The translations under genes were made by a program, and so were the position numbers. Positions 33,600 to 46,000 of a DNA stretch of 64,000 nt are shown here, in pieces. Source of the DNA: Neckera pumila (lineage: Eukaryota > Streptophyta > Bryopsida > Hypnales > Neckeraceae). A model generated the notes under the pieces. It had not been told where the DNA came from. It did not search any database and saw only the letters and a program-made list of their open reading frames with translations. The stretch lies in assembly GCA_963969595.1 (NCBI GenBank), contig OZ018413.1:17101711-17165710 (forward strand), read 5' to 3'. Numbering within the stretch: position 1 is the first letter of the stretch; each line of letters begins with the position of its first letter.

Positions 33600-34300
33600 A
33601 CTTAACTCATATGATCGATCCTTAGGAAGCAAAGAAGCAGCGTTTTATGTGCATCCTCGAGTGCATCTTCGACAGTATGTGTTCGACCTAACGTAAGATT
33701 AAGAAAATCAAATTGACAAGAAAATTTGGTCACAGAACATGCAATCGCGAAGAACAATGATCCCACCGTCTTCTTCGCTACTCAAATTGATTCAAATGAC
33801 AACAAAGTTGAACCTGATCAATGAGAATGATCCATCTCAAGAGCAGTGAGAATTCAATGACCAGGATGAGCATCCTCGCGTGGATCTTCGACCGCATATG
33901 TTGATCAGAGCGACGAGATTTTCAAGATTCTGTTCCTACAACGTCTAAGCGCGAACAAACGTGCAAAATTAAATCGATGATAATCCTCCCACAGTCTCAT
34001 TCGCAACTCGATCAGGTACTTCGTCTTAATAGTAATTTAAATCAATTCAAAGAGAATGATCCATCTCAGTGAGCAGTGAGAATTAAATTAAATGACCAGC
34101 ACAAAGCATCTTCGCATGCATCTTCGACCGCATGTGTTCAATCAAAGCCACGAGAAACTCAAATTGCCAAGATTCTGTTCCCAAAATATCTTAGCACGCA
34201 CAAAATCAAAGCGCGTGATAATTAATTCGCATCTCGAATTCATCCAAACTACAACAAATTAAGACGAATTACCTGATCAAGGAGAATGATACGATCTCTC
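33600..34300. repeat. Three-copy tandem repeat (about 230 bp) upstream of the DUF1997 gene
   Basis: GAGAATGAT plus CATCTC-like blocks occur at 33823, 34052 and 34282, and CATCTTCGAC-like blocks at 33663, 33884 and 34120, giving a period near 230. Units share GAGCAGTGAGAATT, GACCGCATRTGTT and TTCTGTTCC blocks. The array occupies the expected promoter/leader of the minus-strand DUF1997 gene, so each unit may carry a duplicated leader or regulatory segment. Confidence 0.7.
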
Positions 34301-35718
34301 CGCAGCTCAGTCACTTCTCCCTCGTGTCTGAATTCGCAAGTCTCACTCACACGCCTTGAATTGAATGTCTTCGGAAATATTGCTCAGTCTGTACTTACTC
34401 ACGCAAAATGTGGCGAAGCTTCTGAATACGCAACGAAAGCCATATCCGTGCGTCATGATATTGCTTCAGCTGCAAGGGAGCTACACTAATCAGCGGCAGA
34501 AAGCGTGCGCCAATTTGTCCAGGAAGCTACCGTGCTCTGTTTGGGGAGCCTCGAGTCCGCCTTTTGTTTTTCAAACGCTCCGGCGGCCCAGTTGTGAACG
34601 GGGACGTCAACTGTTGGCGGGAGACGGGGGCGGAGGGTGTGTCGGAGGATGACACGTGGCAAACCATAAATAGGACACGTGTCTGTCTGTTTTAGTTCTT
34701 TTTGAAAGTAAACTATGGTCAAATTTCGAATTTTCGCGATAAGTTTATGACATAATGATGAGACACGTGATTTCATTTCTAGAAAATAAAACTAATAGCA
34801 TTCACTTGTAAATAGCAACAAAATGGAAGATACAAAATAGAAGATTTTAGGGACTATACAATTATAGGCCCTATCTTTTAACGGTTGAAGCAGTATATAA
34901 ATCCTAATAATCCCCTTTTTGCTCTCGAAGTATTAGAAAGCACGGAATCAAGGAGGAAGTAGTTAATAAAAAAAATTTGGTTAGCAAGATTTATCACTAA
35001 TATAAGGGGAGGCACTAAAGTTAATGAAGTGCAATTTCTATCCATTTCTAAATTATTTTATTAAGCCTTTGGAGAAATTATTTATTTTTTCAACTAACGT
35101 TGTACTCTGTATTTGACATGAGTTTTCTTCATTTTTCCTTAAAAAAATCATACTAATTTTTAATTTTCAAAAACAGTGAATTTTTTATAAATTATAAAAG
35201 ATCTACAATTTTGTCTTCCAAAATAAAGAATTCCAATAAGAAATAGTCAAAATATAGGAACATACAGAGAAGAAGGATTTTGAGGTTCATTTTTGAATCA
35301 TAGACCTTGTCCTTTGCAACATATACTTTGCATCCCATAATACTAGTTGTTTTTTGTAATATTGAAATTGTTTTACATTTGACAACAATGATATAATGCA
35401 TGACAAGATCAAAATGATTCTACAATGAATGTGCAATGAACAATGCAAAACAAGTGGAGATGGCTACCAGTTGCAAGCAAGGAAAGATAAAAAAATAAAG
35501 GTTGCAATAGATACAAAAGTACCACACTTAAATAAGGATATGTCTATAATTTGGTTTTCATCCACAATCTAGTGATTGCATCCATTTTTTTTTTTACTTT
35601 GAATTTTTTTGGCAATTTCATCCAAGTTTTTTGCCATTTTTTTTTACCATTTTTTAGCCAAATTATTTTTTTTGGTGCAATTTGGCACCAAAAAGCCAAA
35701 AAAAAAAGCCCTGGTTGC
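34301..35718. other. Intergenic, no gene recognised
   Basis: A GC-richer 34300-34660 segment, probably the distal upstream region of the DUF1997 gene, is followed by AT-rich unstructured DNA. Confidence 0.45.
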
Positions 35719-36586
35719 AACCCCTAAAGGACTAATTGCAACATGTGTTTCTTGTTTATATAGAATTTTTGGGCACGTATGTGTGATTAGAGATTTCATA
35801 TTTTTGGCCCAAATTTTAATAGAAGGTAGGGACGAGGAATATCTTTCATATGCACTAATTTTTATGTCTAATATGTTATTACGGAGTAGTTTTTTTGTAA
35901 ATGGGTAGTCTAGGCAATTTAGAAAAGAATTTCTACTTTTTTCAAAAACAAAACTAAAAACTTTAATACGTAGAAAGCTTTGAATCATTCCATTTTGATC
36001 AATGAGTCAAAAGTTATGAGGATTTTTCGTTTGCGGGCAGTTATAGATTCTCTATTCTAAAAATAAACTTTGAAGTCCTTTGTCTTACTCAGTTTTCAAT
36101 AATTTTTGAAAAAAGTAAAATCATAGGATGTGGATTGTTTATTACAACATTGCAATTGGCATTATTCAATTCCATAATTAAATTCTTAATAATTTGGTTA
36201 CTTTTTATTTTTTTCTTATATGTTGTACAATACAATTCCAATTGATGTGAAATTTTTCAAGCATGTGGCCAACTTGATTAAGAAAAAGAATCCAAAGAAG
36301 CACCACCATTTTAGACATTTTTTCATAGAAATGTGAGCTTGTGAAGTGCAACTACCCTATTTTTTGTTGGACTAGAAAAACAATTTTAGTGAATTTGAAT
36401 GCTTATATCTTGCAATCTCTGCATTGGAAATTTACGAACTTTTACCACATGTTCTCAAGTCAACATACTACAAGATCCTACGGTTGCATGTGTCAAAAAA
36501 GTAAATTTTCAAAAATTTGGTACTTGTACAAAAAATGGCAGTTTTGGAGCGTTTTTGGTGAAAACATAGTCATGGAACTTTAGGAG
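35719..36586. mobile_element. Second member of the TTAA/CCCC foldback family
   Basis: The left end CCCCTAAAGGACTAATTGC (preceded by GCAA in place of TTAA) and the right end GGAACTTTAGGAG|TTAA (TTAA 36587-36590) match the termini at 20637 and 27803. Internally GAAAGCTTTGAATCATTCC followed by ATGAGTCAAAAGTTATGAGG (about 35975-36020) matches the centre of the first element. The arms are more diverged and no ORF is present. Confidence 0.6.
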
Positions 36587-36989
36587 TTAAGTTGTTTGGC
36601 GGAATCTCACTTAAATAATTTATATCTTTTGTTTGGTACATTGTAAATACATTTCTGCTTTTGCAATCATCTCTAATTGTATCTTTTGGGGGATACAAAA
36701 ATCTATCTTGACCTTCGATATTATGAAATACAATATTTCTCTCAAAGGAATGGAAATAGCCACCTTTATCTTATAATAAGGAAGAATTGTTGGTGGAGAA
36801 TTGGCATTTAGCAGATGGAAAATTGAAGTAAGCAGGTGGAAAATTGGCATTTTTACCAAGGACTCACGGCAGCGGAAATGTTCGGACAAATGTCCCTGTA
36901 ATAATCGACTCCAAGAGTAGGTACGTTTCTAAAGAGCATTCGAATTCTTAATTTTCTCAACTTGGCAACATCGGAGGTGAACCCTAATC

Positions 36990-39900
36990 CTAAAAGTGAA
37001 ACCCGCCACCAGGAAATCCTCCCTCAAATTGGAAAGAGAATGTTTGACCTCCACCTCCATGAAATGGATTATACCCTTGGCCTCCTTGCTGCTCCTCCAA
37101 ATCCTCACCCCTGTCGTATTTCTCCCTCTTCTCTTCGTTTCCAAGCACCTGTCACATAATCAAATCCAAATTAAGAATAAGTAATAGCAGCGTAAAGCGG
37201 AAGAACAAAGGATATTAATTAAAGTTTAAAAGATGTTACAAACAATGTGATTCAGTAGACACAATAATATCTTGAGGGGCCTAACACTGGAATATTGACA
37301 AGCATCCAAGCAGTACACGATAAGAGATGAAATGAAATTCTTTGTGAGCACTTAGGATTCAACATCCAAGGGAATAAAAAAATAAAAAAATAAATGCATT
37401 TCTCGAACTAAAAACAAGTATGTTTCTAATGATGAAAGGAGAGTATCAAGACAATACAACAGTAGTGGACCCCCCACCACCCCACCACCCCCTCTCAGAA
37501 AACCTGCCTGCGAAAACCCCTGTCAATTGCAATGGTGCTAGTTTTTCAAGAACGCCTTTGGGCGGTGGGATTCTCTACTAGTGTGCACGTACAATTAGCA
37601 GCAGCAAAATACTACGGTACATGAGAACAATACTAAGGTACATGAGAACAAATGGTTGTCAACTCACCTCATAGGCCTCAGCAACTTCACGGAACTTGTC
37701 CTCCGCCGCCTCCTGGTTGTCCTGATTCTTATCAGGATGCCATTGAAGTGCAAGCTTTTTGTAAGCACGTTTGATTTCGGCTGCCGATGCTGTATTTGAC
37801 AAACCCAGAATTTTGTACCAATCCTTCCGCTTGCTCAGTTTCAAAGCATGCTCAGCCCGGTGAAGTCCGTCTCTAAGATTTCGGTCCTGCAGATGTATAT
37901 AGTTCTTATTGAAAGTTCAACTAGATTTAAGAAGAGACGAGAAGAAAGCCCCCGAAAAGTGTTCTTGAAAACCGAGTCACATTAAACCATACCAATTGCA
38001 AAGGTATTTAAGGCAGTGAACATTGCCAAGGCAAGTGCAGCAACAATTTGTAGAATACCTTGGGGTGGGGTTCCACTACTACGTTGAGATCTTCACATAT
38101 TTCTATAATATCTACTGCACAGCCAATATGATCAACCTGAACAAATCCAAGAGACTAAGATTCTCAGAGCTTTAGAATAAGATGATCTACTTACTAACCT
38201 GTGGATTTTGCTGAAGAGCGGCCTTAAAATCAGCCACAGCTCCGTCCCAATCCTCCTCCAGTAACTTTGCTTCTGCTCTCTATACCCAAGACAATGCGAG
38301 GCTTTAACTAACTAGCTCTTTGAACCGCTTTATCCTATCTAATTTCTTGCAAGCAAAATTCTACTTGCAAGCATACATCCTAAACAGCATTGATAACACA
38401 TATTTTGCTCATCCATGATACTATATTGCTTAGGTCCTGCCCGCACTGCCCAAATTGCATCAGCAAATTGGTGCTAACTCCTACTAACTAACTTGCAATG
38501 ACATTACATTCATTTCCACCAGTAAAGTTAATTCCCCAATATTAGTTAGAAATGCTTAATCTCATAACACCAAGTAACAGCAATTAGCCAACTTGAAAGT
38601 TTAACAAACCATTAGTCACCTTGCAGGGCATACAAGATAATAGTAACTTCCAAATTAGCTAATGGGCCTTTACGATAAGCTAATTAGCTAACGGCCCAAT
38701 TAGCTAATTCAGAGCTACTTCGTGCGGGCAGGGCATTAAGAGTCACGCTAATCTTACGATTGTAAAATAAGATACTCAAATAGAAACACTCCATATAACA
38801 TGTCCTAACAAGTAGTGTGAAGGCACCTGCTCTAGTGCCTCGAGAGAAGCACTATCCATTTCCAAAACGAGAGAGCAACGAGCGATAGCATCCTTTCCAC
38901 GGCCAAGTTTCACCAATGCTTTACAAAGCCCCATATTCAGCTTGATGTTGTGAAGATCATGGTCTGGGATAACCTCCAAAGCTGCAAGGTAGGCTTCCAC
39001 TGCAGTGCGGAACTTGTTCTTTTCTAATGCTTCATCGGCCTGCAGATTTTCACACAACTTTGTGATCAAACATAAGCCTCCTGAAACTCTCCACGTAGCA
39101 GAACCTTAATAGGAAGGACCTCATGAGGGTCTCACTGAACATTTAGAAAATCCTCCAAAACAAAAGCCAAACTCAGATTCATACATAGGGGCAGAGGACG
39201 GCGAGGAGTAATTTCTGAGAACAAAGCAGAGTTATCCGAACAGAGCAACCTAATGTAAGTCCAAACCTCCATGGACAAGGACCAGCAAAGGTCAAACACG
39301 TGTGATACAGCAAGGAAAGGGAAGTGTGACATACGGCCTTGGTCTTCCTTAGCAACATTTTCAACTTGAAATACTGCTTCTTCAGTTCTCCGTGTTCAGG
39401 GTCCAATCGAAGCCCGGACTGATAATGTCTGCACCGAGCTTGCAAGATCATTTGACAGAAAAAGAGCAGTCAAACTAAAATAATTCATAAAACAACTGAG
39501 CTACTAGTTAACTAAAATAAGTTCAAACAAAATCTAAAGAAAGGTAATAGTACCTGAGGGCAACATCATGGTCAGCAAGATATAAATATGCATTGCCACG
39601 AACTAGTAAAGCATCCAAGTCACTCTCATCCGATTTCAGCACACGTCCTGCCTCCGCAACAGTCTCGCTGTAATCTTTCTTTTTCAATGCCAATTTAGCT
39701 CTCAACAAACGTGCCTGAGTATAGCAACAAAATACACTGTTGGCATCTGTCCAGAGCTCTTGTTGACTATACATAGACTCAAAATTCCTCGAGACGGGAT
39801 TATAATGGTCATGCAGACCCGGTTTTCCATAGGGTATCAAAGGCAAAGTCCTATTCAAAGTATAGAGTATCCAAGTGCATTTTAATAAACTAAAAGATCA

Positions 39901-42106
39901 ATGAGATCAACCCCTAGGGGATCCCTTTCTCATAAATTTTTCACTGGACCCTAAGAGGACGTCCTCCTGCATGGCATATCTAGCCTTACCATAAACCCTA
40001 TTTGCTCTACTTCATAGGTATGTGATTGATGAGGGTCTTTTAAGAGGACCCTGAAGCTAAGATTCATTTGCGGGGTCTCCAAGCATAGGAAAGAAACACT
40101 ATACTATGCTAGGCTTCTCCTCCGGGTCTTCATATTACAAACTAATCAAACTCCTCCGTTCGAAATAAGGCCCAACTTTAGCAATTCCCAAGGTGGCATC
40201 GCCTAAAGATGTGACCAAAAGTGTCACAAATAATTCAAGACGGCGCCCAGGGAGCAGTAACACTCAGTCTACGAGCACTTAGTTTAAGAGTTTTTCTAGA
40301 AACTCCAAACCACGACAACTCCTTTGCTGGAAAATAAATATTTTGTTTTTATTTTTTCAAATGAAAAGAATCCGAAGTTTAAAAACCACAAACAGAGATG
40401 AATATACCGGAGCACACTCTGAAGACACGTCCAAAACTTTCTCCAAGGCCCCTGCAGCCTGGTCAATTTCTTCAGCATCGAATAGCGCCGCTGCCTGATC
40501 CAGCAAAACGCTGGCATGGGACGACTTTTCCAGCTCTTTTTGCCCGTTTGAATGCCTAGGTTTAAGCTCCAAAACCTTCTTAAAATCTCTCTCTGCTTCC
40601 GTGAATCTGCACTCATCATGGTGTACCGATCGTAAGAACCAGACTCCACGAGATGATGCAAGCACCCAGAAAAAGAAAAAGAAAGACAAGATCCAAACTA
40701 TAATCTAAAATGCTCAGATGATCTAAACTGAGAAATTCAAACTCCTTGTGGCGGGGAAGGCCTTAGATTAGTTGCTTACCGGCACATTTGACGCAAAAGG
40801 CGTCCTCTGTTCAGGTAACCTTGCAAGAAGGTTGGGTCCACTGATAGTGCCGTTCCTAAATCTGCCAAAGCCTCACGGTACTTTCGTTGTTGAAGGTACA
40901 CAGCTGATCTTTTAGTAAACCCTAATGGCGCTACGGAATCCAACTCTGCAAAGTCATGATGGATCTGCTCAGTGCAAAGAATACGCCAAGTGTGAATCAA
41001 CTATATGGAAATAGAAAGAAAGCAAAAAAACTAAAGCACTTTCTTCCACCAGCTCACAAAACCTAAGCTTACGGCAAGTAGTAGAATTACAGCTCACCAA
41101 TGAATTTGCTGTATTGTTTTAGAGCAATGGTATAATCTCCTTTGGATAATGCGGCATCTCCAGCCTGTAAATAAGATGCTGTCGAAGTCAAACCAACAAC
41201 TTCCCATCAGGTTTGAGAGGGGCAGCATTAAGCTGGAATTAAATCTAAAAGGTTCAAAGTTACAAAACGACCAATTGAATTGATCATATAGTGAAAAACA
41301 TAATTCAGATGGGACCAATTTGCATATCCCCCAAATCAGTGAAGAACACTTGCTAGTTGAAATCTAAATAGAATGAGACAAGAAAAAGTCACCTGTAGCC
41401 TACTCAAAACTGATAATGATAAAAAAATGAAGTCCAATTTGGGCTCCTGGTCCTTTACGAGTTAATGAGCTCTTACAAGCCAATCCCTAAGCTCGTGCTT
41501 CCATGTCTACATCTACCAATGAACACTATAATAACTTTTCCATCCAACATCCCAATTTGGCATATTTTGATGCATTGGAATCCCTTTGCAATTGCTAACA
41601 AGAATCACTTAAAAAATTTGGTCAGTTAAATAACACGACTGCACTTAGAGCTTAAGGCTTAGCCGCTTTCAGGTGCGGTTACCTTGGAGCTGGAATTACT
41701 GAGCTCCCCCAAGCCAAACCCTAACCTTTTCCTTCGTGAACTCACGACTTTCGGAACCAAGAATTCGCGACACCAATGAGCTAACCTTCAGGAACGCAGC
41801 AGTCTAAACATTGGAGTCTCAACAATGGAATTGAGAATCTTGCACTTTGACACAAACCAGGAGATTGAAGAATTTAAAAAAATCGAACCCCGATCCCCAA
41901 GTGCACTAACGACATGGAACGCAAACCACAGAAAACCCTGTGAAAGAGAGAAGAATTGAATTACCAGCATCGATTGCGAAAACACACGAAACATGGCGCA
42001 AGCTTAATAATAGCGAGAAAACGAAGATGCTGCTGCTGCGGCGATGGTCAAACAAAGACTGACGAGTTCGCCCGGATTCAGGATCATCCTTCCTCCAGCT
42101 CCTCAT
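36990..42106 (-). CDS. P58IPK: P58IPK/DNAJC3-type ER co-chaperone (TPR + J domain)
   Basis: Exons: 42106-41965, 41157-41098, 40945-40780, 40606-40408, 39714-39554, 39428-39335, 39039-38827, 38279-38199, 37886-37668 and 37148-36990. Phases agree throughout, giving 497 aa. An N-terminal hydrophobic segment ([20 protein letters not shown]) is a plausible ER signal. About nine TPR-like helices follow ([78 protein letters not shown] and others). The J domain starts [20 protein letters not shown] and has the catalytic HPD (WHPDKNQ). A Gly/Phe-rich tail ends [11 protein letters not shown]. The family helps BiP/Hsp70 in the ER lumen during stress and, in plants, virus infection. The first junction is uncertain because a stronger acceptor 7 nt upstream would break the signal-peptide frame. 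An extra in-frame exon may exist at 38059-38136. Confidence 0.93.
38059..38136 (-). other. Candidate 78-nt cassette exon in P58IPK
   Basis: Between the exon ending LQQNPQ and the exon starting DRNLRDG lies a 78-nt open segment in phase 0, with acceptor TTGTTCAG|GTTGAT and donor CCCAAG|GTATTC. It would add 26 residues ([14 protein letters not shown]..., ending EPHPK) between the last TPR and the J-domain linker. Other plant P58IPK proteins that I recall join the two exons directly, so it is either alternative or cryptic. Confidence 0.45.
38430..38737. mobile_element. MITE-like element in a P58IPK intron
   Basis: GTCCTGCCCGCACTGCCC at the left and the inverse of GCCCTGCCCGCACGAAG at the right delimit about 300 bp in the intron between the 39039-38827 and 38279-38199 exons. 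An AATTAGCTAA-rich palindromic block lies near the right end. The target duplication is not clear. Confidence 0.45.
41447..41465. other. Isolated TTAA-family-like terminus
   Basis: CCTGGTCCTTTACGAGTTAA inside the first P58IPK intron resembles the right end CTTGGTCCTTTAGGGGTTAA of the foldback family. No partner end was found within the intron, so it may be a relic or chance. Confidence 0.3.
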
Positions 42107-42364
42107 CTTTCACAGCGGCAGGAGGATCAAGGCAATGCAGGAACACTAAACCCCTAATTCTTTAGAAAGAAGGGCGCTCCGTCCGCGATTCGGCGCGATC
42201 GGTGGAAAGTTCCAAACGAAAATTCTACAAAAGAATAACGAAAGAATCCTTGCTGCAAATTCTAAAAGACTAGCGCCGGAAACTCGTTTGCAGGATTGTG
42301 TTCCGACCAAGTGCCATGGTCTGAGGACTGGAGTGGACAAGGTAGACAGCGGTTTTGTCCTTTT

Positions 42365-42600
42365 TCGTTGGGGGTAACCCGTGAATGTGCCTTCGATGAA
42401 TGTCGGATGATTAAGTTCGTTGGATGAATGAGTTCGTTGAATGATTAATGATTATGTGCTTTGTGAATGATTATGTTTGTTGTATGATTACATATGTTGT
42501 ATGATTTCATTTGCTAGATGATTGAATTTTTGTTGGAAGATTAAGTCCGTTTAAATATGTAGTTCGTTGGATGATTAACTTTAAAAGGATGCTAGCCCAT
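42365..42600. repeat. Degenerate short tandem repeat (GTTCGTTGGATGATTA type)
   Basis: About ten loosely spaced copies of GTTYGTTGKATGATTA-like units lie directly upstream of the P58IPK gene, with variable spacing. Confidence 0.6.
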
Positions 42601-42789
42601 GACCAAGATAATCATTCAAAAATGATTTGATTTTTGAACTAATACGCGCATTTTTTGTTTCTACAACGATTTTGAAAGTCATTTAGTGGACACTTTTAGA
42701 CCGCCGTGTCATTATAGGCTTAAATTTTGTTAGATGATTAAGTTTGTTGATTATGGAATTTGGTACCCATGAAATGTGGAGTTCATTAA

Positions 42790-43000
42790 ATCTATTTAAC
42801 CTTTTGTTAAAAGGTCCATATCACAAAGTAGAGAATTAAAATTCCCTACCACACAAAGAATTAGATGAGGTGGTATAAGGTATGTGGCTCAACATATTTA
42901 ACCTTTTGTTAGAGGGTCCATGTCATAAAGTAGAGAATTCAAATTCCCTATCACGCAAAGAATTAGATGAGGTGATTTAAGGTATATAACTCATATAAAA
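42790..43000. repeat. 103-bp tandem duplication
   Basis: ATTTAACCTTTTGTTA at 42793 and 42896 start two copies, each containing GGTCCATRTCA, AAAGTAGAGAATT and AAAGAATTAGATGAGGTG in the same order. The class is unknown. Confidence 0.8.
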
Positions 43001-46000
43001 GATAATGTCAACCGTTTCATTCTTGGGCAATTTCTATAGTGCTTGGGGACCCATAGTCACTATTATAGAATGTTTTTGATGTAATATCTAGAATTTGGTA
43101 CAAAGGAATGTCCAAGGAGGAGGAAATTTTGGATATATCTTTTCAAAATGACAGCCCATAAATAACATAACTTGATTTATTTACATCGTAATTAGAGCAC
43201 TATTAGTGTACCCAATTGTTATTTTTTATTAACAAAATTCAATATTGATTTAGGAGTGCACATCATATTGTATTCATTGACTCAGAGTTGGCATTTTTTA
43301 ATAAATAATTAATTAAAATTAGAGAAGTAGGGCAAAAAATGCTTAAAATTAAAGTTACTAAGCAAGATTGTATTTCCCATCCAAATGAAATTTGAAAAAA
43401 AAATCTCAAAAATTGTGGCAAATGTAGAAATGTTTTTTGTTGACTTTGGCCAGTGGGTATGATAGGTGTAGTTATCTTTTGTTTCTTTAGAGGTAAAGAT
43501 TATTTTTTGATTTACAAAGCATTACTAAATTTCCTTACAATGCACCAATGCTTAGTATGTATAATTGTTGTTGATAGTGAAGTATGATATCTAGTTATGT
43601 ATTAATTGTATTCTTTTCAATTCAATTCATAATATTCTATAATTTAACAATACAACTTGGGATTGTCTTTTCAATTCATATTAAATTATAACTAATTCTT
43701 TAAATAATACTAATTAAAATATGCTTCAAACCACTACCAATATTCTTCTTAATCTTATTCAATTCTCAATTTCTCCTTCATTTCCCCATGTATGTTGGAT
43801 TTTAAGCTACATTTAATGAAAATGAGTTTTTTAAAGGTATAACTTTCTTATATAACTAGTCAAATTTTCAATTCTCTTAATTGAAATTATTTGTATTGCC
43901 AATAGTTTGGTAAAAGTAAAGATTTAGTAGTAAAAACTAATTCATTTCAATTAACTCATATAAATAAAACTAAAATATTATATACTTACTAATTTACAAC
44001 TCATTAAGGATGTTAGCCATCCATGATGTCATTTGATGGCCAATGTCTTCTTGAAGGTCATGAGGTAAAATTGTTAAGTGTTAAAGATAGATTTAGAATT
44101 GGAAGTATTACAAAAAGATCTTACTTTGAAGTATAAAAGAAAAATCTTCAATTTTAAGTTTCTATTCCATCTTGAAATTTCAAAAATTCAACAGATTACT
44201 TATTATAATCCATGCATTAAAATTCATCTTATACACAATGTTGTGTATTTGTTATAAATCAAATATTTGATTTTCACTATATTTTGAAATTCAAATTCAA
44301 AATATTGTTTCTTATTCCAACCTTCACTTTCAATAAAAATACCATATTATTCTAATGTATTTTACAGTTGATAAATAATTTTTTACATATTTCACTTTAG
44401 TAAAACATAAGGATTTGAAGTTTCAATTACTTTTTTAAAAATCAACATCTATTATAAACAATTTTTAAATGTAAATAAAACATCTAAATTTATCAGTGGT
44501 AAAATGACTTGAAAGTCATAGCCAAGGTTCTTTTGGGTATAAGAAATGACATAATTGCTGAGCAAAATTCCCACTCTATTATTTATTGGTAGTTGACAAA
44601 GTATCAATTTAAGGGACATTTGAATTTGGAACAAGTGATTATGAAGTCAAAAATTAATCGATGTTGTTGAAATTTGACACAAAATGGAGACATTCAACAT
44701 TCAACCCCTTTGTAGGAATGTAAAAAATTTCTAATTGGATGCCCAAATAAAAAGTTATGTTGACTGAAAATATTTGGGTTTTTAGAACAATTTTGGCATC
44801 TTTTACAAAACTCCTCTTCTACTTGTGAAATTTGGTAAGACTATAACTAACATGATGTAGGACGCAACTATCCCAAAAACACCCATGTATAAATAAAAAA
44901 TCTCACTTTAGGAAGTGTTGAAGTTTGTTGATCTTGTCGGTTACGGTTAGAATCGAACAAAAAATTCTTCTAACTTTAAGGATTTTAATCTTTGAATTTG
45001 TATTGTCAAAATTTCTGAATTTTTTTCCATACATTCCTATAGCAAGTCTACAAAGAGTTTGAATGGTTGGATTCAAAACAAAACAAAACAAAGTTTATTT
45101 CTTTCTCACTGCCTAAAATAGTAGAATTTTATTATTATTTCCATCTGAAATGTGCCTTGGTCCTTTACGGGTTAATTGGATTGTATTTGTTATATTCACC
45201 AATCTCTTTTCAGTTATTACAATAAGAACATTCACAGTGGGAATACTTTACAAAATCAATAGAGATTTTTTTAATTTGATAGTCAACTACATAATTTATC
45301 GTATAAGATTGAATCTTGAATATGGTTTAAGAGGCAACATTGTGTTTAGACTACAAGGGAATAAACATGTTTCATAACATAGAGGAAGGAGCTAGATGTA
45401 GCCGAACAACAATAAAGGATGATCCATGTTACACACTTTAAAATTATAGAATACATAACATTCTTCATTGTCAATAAAGAGGAAAGAAGATGATAACCCT
45501 GTGGAAAAAAAGGATGTAAAATTGTCATTGTAACCCTTCCAACACAAATCAAAATGTGATCAATTCTATTAAAAATGCATTGTTCATGGCTTTCCAACAA
45601 GCTATTACTTCCATGATTTGAGCAAGAAGTCTCAATTAAACAAATTGTTTGTTTGCTCTCTGTAGAGTCGATTGCCACATTCACCTTGCAACTTCCATTG
45701 CTTGCCCTATTCTCAATACTTTAAGTCAAGAGGCATAGTATATCTCATTAGCAGCAGATTTTCAAATGCTTTCCAACACTTATCAGTCAGAATGCATATT
45801 ATTACTCAAAACGCTTGGTTTAGAATTGATTGCAAATTCAATTTGTAAGTTTCAGTACAACCATTCAATGCATCATTTTTGGTTACCAAGGCCTCTTACA
45901 TTCATTGTTTTGGTTTCAAAAGTATCCACAAGTGAAAGAATTATCAACTAATTGATCATAATATTGGCAAAACTTTCAATTATTGATGGTTTGATTCCAG

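Noticed and set aside
44690..44720. CAACCCCTTTGTAGG as left partner of the 45172 end
   Set aside because: Lacks TTAA and matches the family terminus at only a few bases.
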